From: JAXLYX01 sp046351215
GTDB taxonomy: Bacteria; Myxococcota_A; Polyangia; Polyangiales; Houyiibacteriaceae
DNA: 64,000 bases
Reading direction: 5' to 3'
Assembly: GCA_046351215.1 (NCBI GenBank)
Contig: JAXLYX010000012.1
Coordinates: 186,001 to 250,000, forward strand
The notes below the pieces were generated by a model that worked only from the letters and a program-made list of their open reading frames with translations, ran no database searches and had not been told where the DNA came from. This document shows positions 51,772-60,101 of this stretch, piece after piece. Each line of letters begins with the position of its first letter. The stretch's first letter is position 1. The position numbers and the translations under genes were made by a program.

Positions 51772-54174
51772 TCACGTCGAAGGAGCGCGGGGCCGGGCGA
51801 CGATCGTCAGGATCGGCCTCGCCTCGCGCAAGGACGGCACGAAGAGGTCGAGCTGCTTCGGATCCGCGAAGACCGCGTCGAAGACGTCGGGCGCGAGGGC
51901 GCGCGCGAGCCTCGCCGCGAAGGTCTGACGCAGGAGCCGTACGTAGTGCTCGACGTCGTAGTCGCGCGGATCCTCGAAGGCGTCCTCGGTCTCGGCATCC
52001 GGAAGCGGCCGGAGGAGCCCAGCGCGACCGCCGCTCGCCCGGTACACGCGGATCCGCGTGCCCGAAGGCCAGCGCGTGACGCCGTTCGCGAGCAGCGCCT
52101 CGTAGGGCAGCTCGCGCTTCCCGGCGGACGCGTATTGCGCGGGCGTCTTCGTGAGCCTCACGTGGGCCGTGACGTCGAAGGTCGGTAGCGCGCGGCGCCG
52201 CAGCGCCGTGACCGAGGCGACGTAGGCCTCGCGGACGCCCTCGACGTCGTCCCGCAGGAGGCAGCCGAGCGCCCGCTCGAGGAAGACCTCTCCGTAGCGC
52301 TCGGCCCGCCTCGAGCGGAACGCGACACCTCGGAGCAGCAACGTTCCGTCGTAGCCGAGCAACGCGTAGTTCTTCGGCTCGTGCGAGAGCATCGCGGCGT
52401 AGCGACCGTCGAGCTCGAGGCTCACGAGCTCGGGCAGGAGCGCGTCGACCTCGTCGACCACGCGCCGCTCGTCGGCTTCCGTGAAGCTCCGAGGGACGGC
52501 GAAGTAGACCCCGTCCGTGTCGGCCTCGAGCAGGGTCACGCCGCGCGCGTCGAGCTCGCGGCAGAGCCGGTCGAGGGTCTCCCTCCCACGGCGCGTCACC
52601 TCGTTGGCCGCGTGCACGTCGGAGAAGCGCGTGAGCCCGACGGCGCCGAGGTAGCCGTAGGCCGAGTTCACGACGATCTTCATCGCCGCGCTCATCGCCT
52701 CGTGCGTGTGGCGCTCGGCCGAGCCCGGCGGCGCCTTCTTCGCGCGCGCCTTCGCGTCGAGCCGGAGGTCGACCAATCGGTCGACGATGGAGAGGAAGGC
52801 CCCGAGCCGATCGCGCGAAGGGCCGATCGCGTACTGCCGCATCAACGAGGGGTAGAGGCTCGCGACGTCCGCTTTGACGATGCGCTGGGCCACGCCGCAG
52901 GCGAAGAGGTGGAGGGCCGCGCCCGTGTGCGTCGTCCCGTCGCCCGGATCGTGCGTGGGAAGGGCGGCACGCGAGCGTAGGTACGCGCGGACGAGCATCG
53001 GATCGAGCACGCCCGTCGCGGGTCCCGCGTCCGCGAGGCGCTCGTAGCGCCGCGGCGCCATGCGGGCGAGCGCGAACGCCGAGCCACCGAGCATGCGCGA
53101 GATGCCCGCCGCCTCGCGCACGTCGGCCTTCGCGTAGCGGCGCACGCGGTCGGCATCCACGAGGTACACGGCGTGGATCCGATGGCCCGGGATCGCCTCG
53201 CGATCGTCGCCGGAGAGCCCGAGGTGTCGGGCCACGTCGTCGAGACCGTGCCCCGGGAGATCGCGCGCGGCGAAGTCGTAGCGACGCACGGCGTCGAGCG
53301 TGTCCACGAGCTCGCGTCCCGGGAGCGTGAAGCGCGCGCGCCGCGGCAGCTCGCGGACCGCCTCCTCGTCGCCGCGGCCGAGGTTCGAGCCCCGCGCGGC
53401 CGGACGTTGCCGGAAACCGGTCCCCCCGAGGCGATCGAGGCGCAGGGCGACGCCGAGGAGGCGCGCGCGTCGAGCGAGGAAGGGGAGATCGAAGCCGTGG
53501 AGGTTGTGGTTCTCGATCACGTCGGGATCGATCGCGGCGATCCGGCCCGCGAGTCGGCGGAGCAGCTCCGCTTCGCCCTCGTCGTCGAGCCGGGCCGCCT
53601 CGAGCGTCTCGGCGGTCCCGTCGGGGAGGCCGATGGCGACGAGGAAGATGCGGTCGCGCTCCGGGTCGAGGCCGGTCGTCTCGAGATCGATCTGGGTCCG
53701 CACGAGGTCGTCGAAGCGGAGGCCTCGGAAGTGCGTCCGCCCGGTGGCGACGAGGTATTGCTCCTCGGGCGGGAGCGAGAAGACGCGCGCCTCCCCGAGC
53801 TCGCGCAGCGAGCGCACGTACCGGCCCGTGCGCGCCGCGGCGCCTCGGAGCAGCTCGGCCGCGAGCCGACGGCCGTCGTGGGCCCGGACGAGGAACCGGA
53901 GCCTGCCGGGGCCGTCGAGCTCTTCGTACGTCACGAGCCCGGGCTCCCCGCCCCGGGCCTCGGGCCGGAGGCGATCGCCGAGGTGCTGCAGGTCGCCGAG
54001 GTCGTCGAGCAGGAGCCAGGGTCGGAAGCGGCTCTCCTCGCGGACGAGCCGTCCGCTCTCGGGCGGCCGTCGCCATACGGTCGCCCGACCGTCGGTCTCG
54101 GCCCAGACGGAGACGATGCCGGGCGTCTCGTCCCAGCCCCAGAGCCACTCGGAGCGTTCCCGTTCGGAGGGCAA
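51772..54174 (-). CDS. Family-B DNA polymerase (Pol II-like) with 3'-5' exonuclease
   Basis: An 800-residue polymerase. The exonuclease domain has D-L-E-T-T-G-L (Exo I), N-H-N-L-H-G-F-D (Exo II) and the Exo III region Y-A-K-A-D-V-R-E. The polymerase domain shows motif A D-V-A-S-L-Y-P-S-L-M, motif B N-S-A-Y-G-Y-L-G-A and motif C E-A-D-T-D-G-V-Y-F. Motif C reads D-T-D-G where the family consensus is D-T-D-S. It is related to DNA polymerase II and archaeal/viral PolB, probably used in repair or restart of replication. The only start I can place is TTG 54174, as no in-frame ATG or GTG precedes the conserved N-terminus. Confidence 0.9.
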   Translation of the reverse strand: MPSERERSEWLWGWDETPGIVSVWAETDGRATVWRRPPESGRLVREESRFRPWLLLDDLGDLQHLGDRLRPEARGGEPGLVTYEELDGPGRLRFLVRAHDGRRLAAELLRGAAARTGRYVRSLRELGEARVFSLPPEEQYLVATGRTHFRGLRFDDLVRTQIDLETTGLDPERDRIFLVAIGLPDGTAETLEAARLDDEGEAELLRRLAGRIAAIDPDVIENHNLHGFDLPFLARRARLLGVALRLDRLGGTGFRQRPAARGSNLGRGDEEAVRELPRRARFTLPGRELVDTLDAVRRYDFAARDLPGHGLDDVARHLGLSGDDREAIPGHRIHAVYLVDADRVRRYAKADVREAAGISRMLGGSAFALARMAPRRYERLADAGPATGVLDPMLVRAYLRSRAALPTHDPGDGTTHTGAALHLFACGVAQRIVKADVASLYPSLMRQYAIGPSRDRLGAFLSIVDRLVDLRLDAKARAKKAPPGSAERHTHEAMSAAMKIVVNSAYGYLGAVGLTRFSDVHAANEVTRRGRETLDRLCRELDARGVTLLEADTDGVYFAVPRSFTEADERRVVDEVDALLPELVSLELDGRYAAMLSHEPKNYALLGYDGTLLLRGVAFRSRRAERYGEVFLERALGCLLRDDVEGVREAYVASVTALRRRALPTFDVTAHVRLTKTPAQYASAGKRELPYEALLANGVTRWPSGTRIRVYRASGGRAGLLRPLPDAETEDAFEDPRDYDVEHYVRLLRQTFAARLARALAPDVFDAVFADPKQLDLFVPSLREARPILTIVARPRAPST

Positions 54175-54556
54175 GACCCGTTCAACCCCTTGTCATGACG
54201 ATGGAATTCGGAGGCGTTGCGGGTGTCGGGCCGGGAGGGCGGCCGAGAGGGGCCGAATGGCCGGCCCTCGGCGGTTGTCATTGACAGGATTTACAGACTG
54301 ACAAGCAGTCAATGACGAACGCACACAAGGCGATCAAGATTGACTAATTACAGGACTTGCCGCGGACCGTCCTTACACACATTTTCTACCGGCGCCGAGG
54401 CTTCGAGCACCCCGGCGACCGAAACCCTCGATTCCCCGGCACCGATCGGCCCACGACCGGTGGACGGCGAGGCCCGCCCGAGCGGCGGGCCGCACCGACC
54501 CCACGCCTCGTTCTCCCCGCTTCAGAGCGCGTCCCTCACCAGCAACAGGAAACGAC
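54175..54556. promoter_or_regulatory. AT-richer control region upstream of isocitrate lyase
   Basis: 382 bp without a gene. Positions 54275-54350 are much AT-richer than the surroundings. They contain a 9-bp inverted repeat GTCATTGAC (54277-54285) / GTCAATGAC (54308-54316), with nested repeats TGTCA-T-TGACA (54276-54286) and GACTG-N5-CAGTC (54296-54310). This looks like a binding array for a dimeric regulator. TTGACA (54281-54286) and TTGACT (54340-54345) are possible -35 boxes, without a convincing -10. An AGGAAA precedes the aceA start. Confidence 0.5.
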
Positions 54557-56149
54557 ATGACCACCTACCGTTCCGCGATCGAGACCGTCCGCAAGCTGAA
54601 GGCCAAGTACGGCGACACCTGGGCCGCGATCAGCCCCGAGGACGCGGCTCGCATGATGGTCCAGAACCGGTTCCGCACCGGTCTCGACATCGCCAAGTAC
54701 ACGGCGTCGATCATGCGTCGCGACATGGCGGAGTACGACGCGGATCCCGCCAAGTACACCCAGTCGCTCGGTTGCTGGCACGGCTTCGTCGGTCAGCAGA
54801 AGATGATCGCGGTCAAGAAGTACTTCGGCACGACGAACAAGAAGTACCTCTACCTCTCGGGCTGGATGATCGCGGCGCTGCGATCGGAGTTCGGACCGCT
54901 TCCCGACCAGTCGATGCACGAGAAGACCTCCGTGCCCAAGCTCATCGAGGAGCTCTACACCTTCCTCCGCCAGGCGGACGCGAAGGAGCTGAACGACCTC
55001 TTCCGCCAGCTCAAGGCGGCCCAGGAGAAGGGCCAGGACACGAAGGCGATCGAGGACAAGATCGAGAACTTCGAGACCCACGTGGTGCCCATCATCGCCG
55101 ACATCGACGCCGGCTTCGGCAACGAGGAGGCGACCTACCTCCTCGCGAAGATGATGATCGAGGCGGGCGCCTGCGCGATCCAGATCGAGAACCAGGTCTC
55201 GGACGCGAAGCAGTGCGGCCACCAGGCCGGCAAGGTCACCGTCCCGCACGAGGACTTCCTCGCGAAGATCAACGCCGTCCGCTACGCGTTCCTCGAGCTC
55301 GGCATCGAAGAGGGCGTGATCGTCGCCCGCACGGACTCCGAGGGCGCGGACCTCACGCAGAAGGTCCCCGTCTCGCAGAAGCCGGGTGACCTCGCGTCGA
55401 AGTACATCAGCTACCTCGACACCAAGGAGATCGACATCTCCGAGGCGCAGGACGACGAGCTGCTCATCAAGCGCAACGGCAAGCTCCACCGGCCGACGCG
55501 TCTCCCCTCGGGCCTCTTCCAGTTCCGCGAGGGCACGCAGATCGACCGCGTCGTGCTCGACTGCGTCACCAGCCTCCAGCACGGAGCCGACCTCCTCTGG
55601 ATCGAGACGCCGACCCCGAACATCGAGGAGATCGGCCACATGGTGCGGCGCGTCCGCGAGGTCATCCCGAACGCGAAGCTCGTCTACAACAACAGCCCCT
55701 CGTTCAACTGGACGCTGAACTTCCGCCAGCAGGCCTACGACCGCATGGCCAAGCAGGGCAAGGACGTGTCGAAGTACGATCGCGCGAAGCTCATGAGCGC
55801 GGACTACGACAACACCGAGCTCGCGAAGGAAGCGGACGAGAAGATCCGCACGTTCCAGGCGGACGCGGCGCGCGAGGCGGGCATCTTCCACCACCTCATC
55901 ACGCTCCCGACCTACCACACCACCGCGCTCCACATGCACGAGCTGTCGAAGGGCTACTTCGGCGACCAGGGCATGCTGGCCTACGTCGCGGGCGTGCAGC
56001 GCAAGGAGATCCGCGAGGGCGTCTCCTGCGTCAAGCACCAGGCGATGGCGGGCTCGGACATCGGCGACGACCACAAGGAGATCTTCGCGGGCGAGATCGC
56101 CCTCAAGGCCGGTGGCACCGCCAACACGATGAACCAGTTCCAGGGCTGA
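54557..56149 (+). CDS. aceA: Isocitrate lyase
   Basis: A 530-residue isocitrate lyase splitting isocitrate into succinate and glyoxylate in the glyoxylate bypass. The catalytic Cys220 is in K-Q-C-G-H, followed by the V-T-V-P-H-E-D-F block; S-P-S-F-N-W binds glyoxylate. The KQCGH form and length of about 530 residues are typical of the longer isocitrate lyase subgroup found in Pseudomonas and marine proteobacteria, not the 430-residue E. coli type. The gene is monocistronic, behind a large regulatory region and followed by a terminator hairpin. Malate synthase is not in this window. Confidence 0.95.
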   Translation: MTTYRSAIETVRKLKAKYGDTWAAISPEDAARMMVQNRFRTGLDIAKYTASIMRRDMAEYDADPAKYTQSLGCWHGFVGQQKMIAVKKYFGTTNKKYLYLSGWMIAALRSEFGPLPDQSMHEKTSVPKLIEELYTFLRQADAKELNDLFRQLKAAQEKGQDTKAIEDKIENFETHVVPIIADIDAGFGNEEATYLLAKMMIEAGACAIQIENQVSDAKQCGHQAGKVTVPHEDFLAKINAVRYAFLELGIEEGVIVARTDSEGADLTQKVPVSQKPGDLASKYISYLDTKEIDISEAQDDELLIKRNGKLHRPTRLPSGLFQFREGTQIDRVVLDCVTSLQHGADLLWIETPTPNIEEIGHMVRRVREVIPNAKLVYNNSPSFNWTLNFRQQAYDRMAKQGKDVSKYDRAKLMSADYDNTELAKEADEKIRTFQADAAREAGIFHHLITLPTYHTTALHMHELSKGYFGDQGMLAYVAGVQRKEIREGVSCVKHQAMAGSDIGDDHKEIFAGEIALKAGGTANTMNQFQG

Positions 56150-56178
56150 TCGCCCGGAGCCGAGGCTCGATCGATCGG

Positions 56179-56208
56179 ACCGCCGATTCCCGCGAGGGGG
56201 TCGGCGGT
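56179..56208 (+). terminator. Terminator hairpin after aceA, target of the intron
   Basis: Perfect 8-bp stem ACCGCCGA / TCGGCGGT with a 14-nt loop, 30 bp after the aceA stop, followed by TCCGCAT and then the intron 5' end at 56216. The following T-run is short, so termination may be weak. Confidence 0.6.
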
Positions 56209-56215
56209 TCCGCAT

Positions 56216-58052
56216 GTGCGCCCAGCATGGGCGCGACCTAGCGGGTGCAAGTCCCGTCGAGAGGAGACCATCCTGATCGAAGCGAACCGCAACTGCGGAA
56301 GGGTGACCGACCGTGGGGAGGAAGCGGGGAGCGAAACCGCGGGCCGATGGACAAAAACCCGATACGAGGCGACGCCGGGCGGGGCGAGCGGGCATGCGAC
56401 CGCGAAGCTCCGATGGTCGAGGCCCAGGCGGCGTAAATCGGGCGGCCGTGCGGGGAAGGGTCGCGTTCTTACCTGGGGAGATCTCGCCTCGGGCCTGAAA
56501 GGGCCACGCGAAAGCGGAGCGAGAAGTCAGCCGAGGCCGTAGTAGCCGCGGGGAACCACGACGAAGGGCCGAACGGAGAGGAGAGCGAAGCGAACGTGCG
56601 TCTCGGAGGCAAAAGGCCGCAGATGTCGAGGCAACTCGAGCTCCCGATCCACGAGCGGGGTGAAGCCCCGAAGACGGATCGGAGCGCGGAAGCGCCGACG
56701 GCGACGCACGGAAACGAGCGCTCGGGAGCGAGCGACCTGATGGAGCGCGCGTGCGAACGCGCGAACCTGCAGGCCGCGCTGAAACGGGTGAGGAAGAACA
56801 AGGGCAGCGCCGGCATCGATGGGATGACGGTGGATGAGCTGCCGGAGCACCTGAAGACGCACTGGCCCGCGCTCCGCGAGCTGGCTGCTCCGCGGGCACG
56901 CATGCGCCAGCCGTCGCCGGTGCGACGGCATGCGACGCGGCGGTGGGGTACGAGGCTCGGCGTCCCGACCGTCGTCGATCGGTTCATCCAACAAGCCATC
57001 CTGCAGGTGCTCGGACCCCGATTCGATCCGACCTTCTCGCAGCACAGCCCGGCTTTCGTCCCAGACGAAGCGCCACGACGCGGTCGTGCAAGCGCAGCGT
57101 TTCGTGAACGAAGGACGTCGCTTCGTGGTGGACGTGGACCTCGAGAAGTTCTTCGACCGCGTGAACCACGATGTGCTGATGGGAAGGCTCGCGAAGCGAA
57201 TCGAGGACGAGGAACTGCTCGGGCTGATCCGCCGATATCTCGAAGCCGGGATGATGGCGAACGGGGTCGCGACGGAGCGACACGAGGGCACGCCGCAAGG
57301 TGGGCCGCTCTCGCCGCTGCTCGCGAACGTGCTTTTGGACGAGGTCGACAAGGAATTGGAGAGAGGCGCGGACATGCGTTCGTGCGCTACGCCGACGACT
57401 GCAACGTGTACGTTCGGTCGAGGCGTGCGGGCGAGCGCGTGCTGGAGTCTGCTGCGGCGGCTCTGCGCGAACCTCCGACTCCGCGTGAACGAAGCCAAGA
57501 GCGCCGTGGACCGGGCGTGGAACCGCAAGCTCCTCGGGTACTCCTTCTGGAGCGGCCGAGGTGGCGAGGTGAAGCGTCGGGTCGCGCCAAAGCCCTCGAA
57601 ACGATGAAGGATCGAGTGGAAGCTGACGCGCGGACCCGGAGCCAGAGCATCGCGCGAGTCGCGCAGGACCTACGGTCGTACCTGACGAGATGGAAGAACT
57701 GCTTCCGCCTCGCGGATACGAACAACGTCTTCCGCGAGCTCGACGAGTGGATCCGGCACCGGCTCCGAGCGCTGCATCTCAAGCACTGGCGCCGCGGCCC
57801 GACGATCTACCGCGAACTGCGCGCTCGGGGACTCTCCGAGCGCGGAGCCGCAAGGGCCGCCATCAACGGGCGCCGCTGGTGGAAGAACTCCGCCCAGCTC
57901 GTCCACATCGCGTTCCCCATCCATTACTTCGACCAACTCGGGATCCCGAGGCTGGCCGCGTAACCTCAACTCTCCGAACCGCCGGATGCGGACCCGCTTG
58001 TCCGGTGGTGTGGCAGGGGTCCCGGGGAATGCCCCCGGGCCCCTATGCCGAT
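56216..58052 (+). mobile_element. Group IIC (bacterial class C) intron
   Basis: An 1837-nt intron. The 5' end GTGCGCCCAGCATGGGCGC is typical of group II introns, and a conserved domain I/II-IV stretch CTTACCTGGGGAGATCT occurs near 56469. Domain V is the hairpin at about 57978-58009 (arms ACCGCCGGA and TCCGGTGGT). Domain VI follows with a long stem, a bulged branch-point A at 58045 and the end CCGAT (58052). Its closest resemblance is to the Bacillus halodurans class C type, which inserts behind terminators, and that is the case here. The encoded maturase is broken (see pseudogene), so splicing would need help from another copy. Confidence 0.85.
56623..57963 (+). pseudogene. Frameshifted group II intron reverse transcriptase/maturase
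   Basis: A reverse transcriptase of about 440 residues whose parts lie in different frames. N-terminal RT text (R-K-N-K-G-S-A-G-I-D-G, then L-G-V-P-T-V-V-D-R-F-I-Q-Q-A) and the catalytic Y-A-D-D (57388-57399) are in one frame. The central block D-L-E-K-F-F-D-R-V-N-H-D and T-P-Q-G-G-P-L-S-P-L-L-A-N is in another (about 57090-57370). The thumb (R-L-R-V-N-E-A-K-S-A-V-D) is again in the second frame, and the X domain returns to the first. At least four, probably five, indels separate them. The first frame has no stop, so a 455-codon ORF survives, but its product would be scrambled. No endonuclease domain, as expected for class C. Confidence 0.88.
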
Positions 58053-58075
58053 TTCCGTCGCTCGCTCGACCGGTC

Positions 58076-58130
58076 TTGACGGACTCGGCTAACACCCATA
58101 AGCTCCGACGGCTAATGATCGTTAGCCGTC
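58076..58130 (+). promoter_or_regulatory. Operator-overlapped promoter of the DUF1214-SDR-sulfotransferase operon
   Basis: TTGACG (58076-58081), 17-nt spacer, TAAGCT (58099-58104). A perfect inverted repeat GACGGCTAA-N6-TTAGCCGTC spans 58107-58130, covering the expected start site; another CGGCTAA half-site lies at 58086-58092. This is the layout of a repressed promoter. It begins only 24 nt after the intron end. Confidence 0.75.
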
Positions 58131-58205
58131 TTCGCGCACGCCATGCGAGGACGAAACGGAGCGGCCCTCGTCGCTCCGCCGGTAGGCTTTCGCCTGGAGG
58201 TCCGC

Positions 58206-59303
58206 ATGGAGCCGATGGACGAGTCCGAGCGTCGCGTGATGGACGGAACGAGCTGGGCCGAGTTCTGCGACGCCCTGAAGAAAGCGGGCGACGTCCTGCT
58301 CGACCCGCGGGCTCCGGCCAATCCGTTCGATCGCGCCGAGGGGCTCCGCTACCTGACGCGCCTCACGCGCGCGGCGCTCGAGACCTTCGTGGAGGACGCG
58401 GATCCGACGGCTCCCGAGCTGCTCCGGACGTGCCACGAGACGATCAAGATGGGCGCGGACAATCCGGACAACCACTACCAGAACGCGCCCGTGAGCGGGA
58501 AGTACGAGTACCGGCTCCGCGGCAAGCGCGGCACGGTCCACTACCTCGGGTTCGGCACGCAGGAAGGCAACTACGGCGCGACCGGGAGCCTCAAGACCGT
58601 CGGCTACCTCGACGACTCGAACCTCGTCGTCGACGAGGACGGCTCGTTCGAGATCGCGCTCTCCTGCGAGCCGCGCGAGGGCAATTGGCTCCGCATGACG
58701 CCGGAGACCCGAACGCTCGTCGTCCGGCAGACCTTCCTCGACCGCTCGAAGGAGGAGCTCGCCGAGCTCCGGCTCGAGCGCGTCGACGGCACGCACGCGC
58801 CGCGTCCCGTGACGGCGCGTCAGATCGACCGCGGCCTCGTCGCCTCCGCGCGCTTCGTGCAGGGCTGCGCGAAGCTCTTCCACGAGTGGGCGGCGGGTCT
58901 CGCGAAGCGGCCGAACACGCTGCCGCGCTTCGATCCGAAGGTCGCGGAGGAGGCCGGCGGCGTGCCGCACATCGCCTACTACCACGGCTACTTCGAGCTC
59001 GCGGACGACGAGGCGCTCGTGATCGACGTCACGCCGCCCGACTGCGACTACTGGAATTTCCAGCTGAACAACCATTGGATGGAGTCGCTCGACTACCGCT
59101 ACTTCCCGATCACGGTGAACAAGGCATCGGCGAAGCTGCGCGACGACGGCTCCCTGCGGATCGTCGTCTCCGCGCGCGACCCCGGGAAGGACAACTGGAT
59201 CGACACCTGCGGCCACGCGCGGGGCACGATGTGCCTGCGCTGGGTGCGCGCGAAGGATCACCCCCAGCCGACCTGCGAGGTCGTGAAGTGGAGCTCGCTG
59301 TGA
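58206..59303 (+). CDS. DUF1214 domain-containing protein
   Basis: A 365-residue soluble protein. The C-terminal half is the DUF1214 domain, recognisable by Y-W-N-F-Q-L-N-N-H-W-M-E-S-L-D-Y-R and D-N-W-I-D-T-C-G-H-A-R-G-T-M-C-L-R-W. Such proteins often accompany dehydrogenases and sulfotransferases in lipid or terpenoid catabolism but have no established reaction. ATG 58206 is selected because GGAGGT lies 4 nt upstream; another in-frame ATG at 58215 is possible. It is the first gene of a three-gene operon; the next gene starts in its stop codon (GTGA). Confidence 0.8.
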   Translation: MEPMDESERRVMDGTSWAEFCDALKKAGDVLLDPRAPANPFDRAEGLRYLTRLTRAALETFVEDADPTAPELLRTCHETIKMGADNPDNHYQNAPVSGKYEYRLRGKRGTVHYLGFGTQEGNYGATGSLKTVGYLDDSNLVVDEDGSFEIALSCEPREGNWLRMTPETRTLVVRQTFLDRSKEELAELRLERVDGTHAPRPVTARQIDRGLVASARFVQGCAKLFHEWAAGLAKRPNTLPRFDPKVAEEAGGVPHIAYYHGYFELADDEALVIDVTPPDCDYWNFQLNNHWMESLDYRYFPITVNKASAKLRDDGSLRIVVSARDPGKDNWIDTCGHARGTMCLRWVRAKDHPQPTCEVVKWSSL

Positions 59304-60091
59304 ACCGGAACCTGCTCGAAGGGAAGGTCGCGATCGTCTCGGGTGTGGGCCCCGGCGTCGGTCGTGCGCTCGCGCTCGCATTCGCGCGCGAGGGCGCCGA
59401 TCTCTCGCTCGCGTGTCGCGACGTCGGGCATGCGGAGCCGATCCGCGCCGAGGTCGAGGCGCTCGGACGGCGTGCGATCGTCGCCGCCTGTGACGTGACG
59501 AAGCCCGAGGATCGCGCGCGCCTCGTCGAAGAGACGGAACGGGCGCTCGGAGGCATCGACGTGCTCGTGAACAACGCGTTCTCGACGGGCCGCATCGGTC
59601 CGATCGAGGGCATGGACGTCACGCGCGGTTGGCGCTCGGCCTTCGAGGTCAACGTCTTCGGCACGATGGCGCTCTCCGAGGCCGTGATCGCCCCGATGAA
59701 GAAGCGTGGCGGCGGAAGCATCGTCTCGATCAACACGCTCGCGGCGCGCAAGCGTCAGCCCGGGCTCGCGGGCTACGGCGCCTCGAAGGCGGCGCTCCTC
59801 GCGGCGACGCAATCGCTCGCGGCCGAGGTCGGCAGGCATCGCATCCGCGTGAACACCGTCGTGCCGAGCCACATCGACGGACCGAACCTCGCTGCGATGT
59901 TCCGAATGGAGGCCGCGCGTCGCGGCGTCTCCGAGGACGTGGTCCGTGCGGAGATCGTGCGCGAGGGAGTCCTCGATCACATCACGACCCCCGAAGAGGT
60001 CGCGAACGCCGTCCTCTTCCTGGCGTCGGACCTCGCCTCGGCCATCACCGGACAGTCGATCGACGTGAACTGCGGCCAGTGGTTCGAATGA
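59300..60091 (+). CDS. Short-chain dehydrogenase/reductase
   Basis: A 263-residue SDR. The Rossmann motif is S-G-V-G-P-G-V-G (about 16-23), N-N-A near residue 92, and the catalytic Ser and Tyr/Lys are in S-I-N-T-L and Y-G-A-S-K (near 158). The C-terminal I-T-G-Q-S-I-D-V-N-C-G is typical of the FabG-like branch acting on hydroxyacyl or hydroxysteroid-type substrates. The GTG start overlaps the DUF1214 stop, and the sulfotransferase gene follows 10 bp after its stop. Confidence 0.9.
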   Translation: MNRNLLEGKVAIVSGVGPGVGRALALAFAREGADLSLACRDVGHAEPIRAEVEALGRRAIVAACDVTKPEDRARLVEETERALGGIDVLVNNAFSTGRIGPIEGMDVTRGWRSAFEVNVFGTMALSEAVIAPMKKRGGGSIVSINTLAARKRQPGLAGYGASKAALLAATQSLAAEVGRHRIRVNTVVPSHIDGPNLAAMFRMEAARRGVSEDVVRAEIVREGVLDHITTPEEVANAVLFLASDLASAITGQSIDVNCGQWFE

Positions 60092-60101
60092 GGAGATGTC
60101 G

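Noticed and set aside
54281..54368. A definite sigma-70 promoter for aceA
   Set aside because: TTGACA and TTGACT are present, but no acceptable -10 box lies 16-18 nt downstream of either.
56596..57963. Intact 455-residue maturase
   Set aside because: Conserved reverse-transcriptase blocks are split between frames, so the continuous product would lack the core domain.
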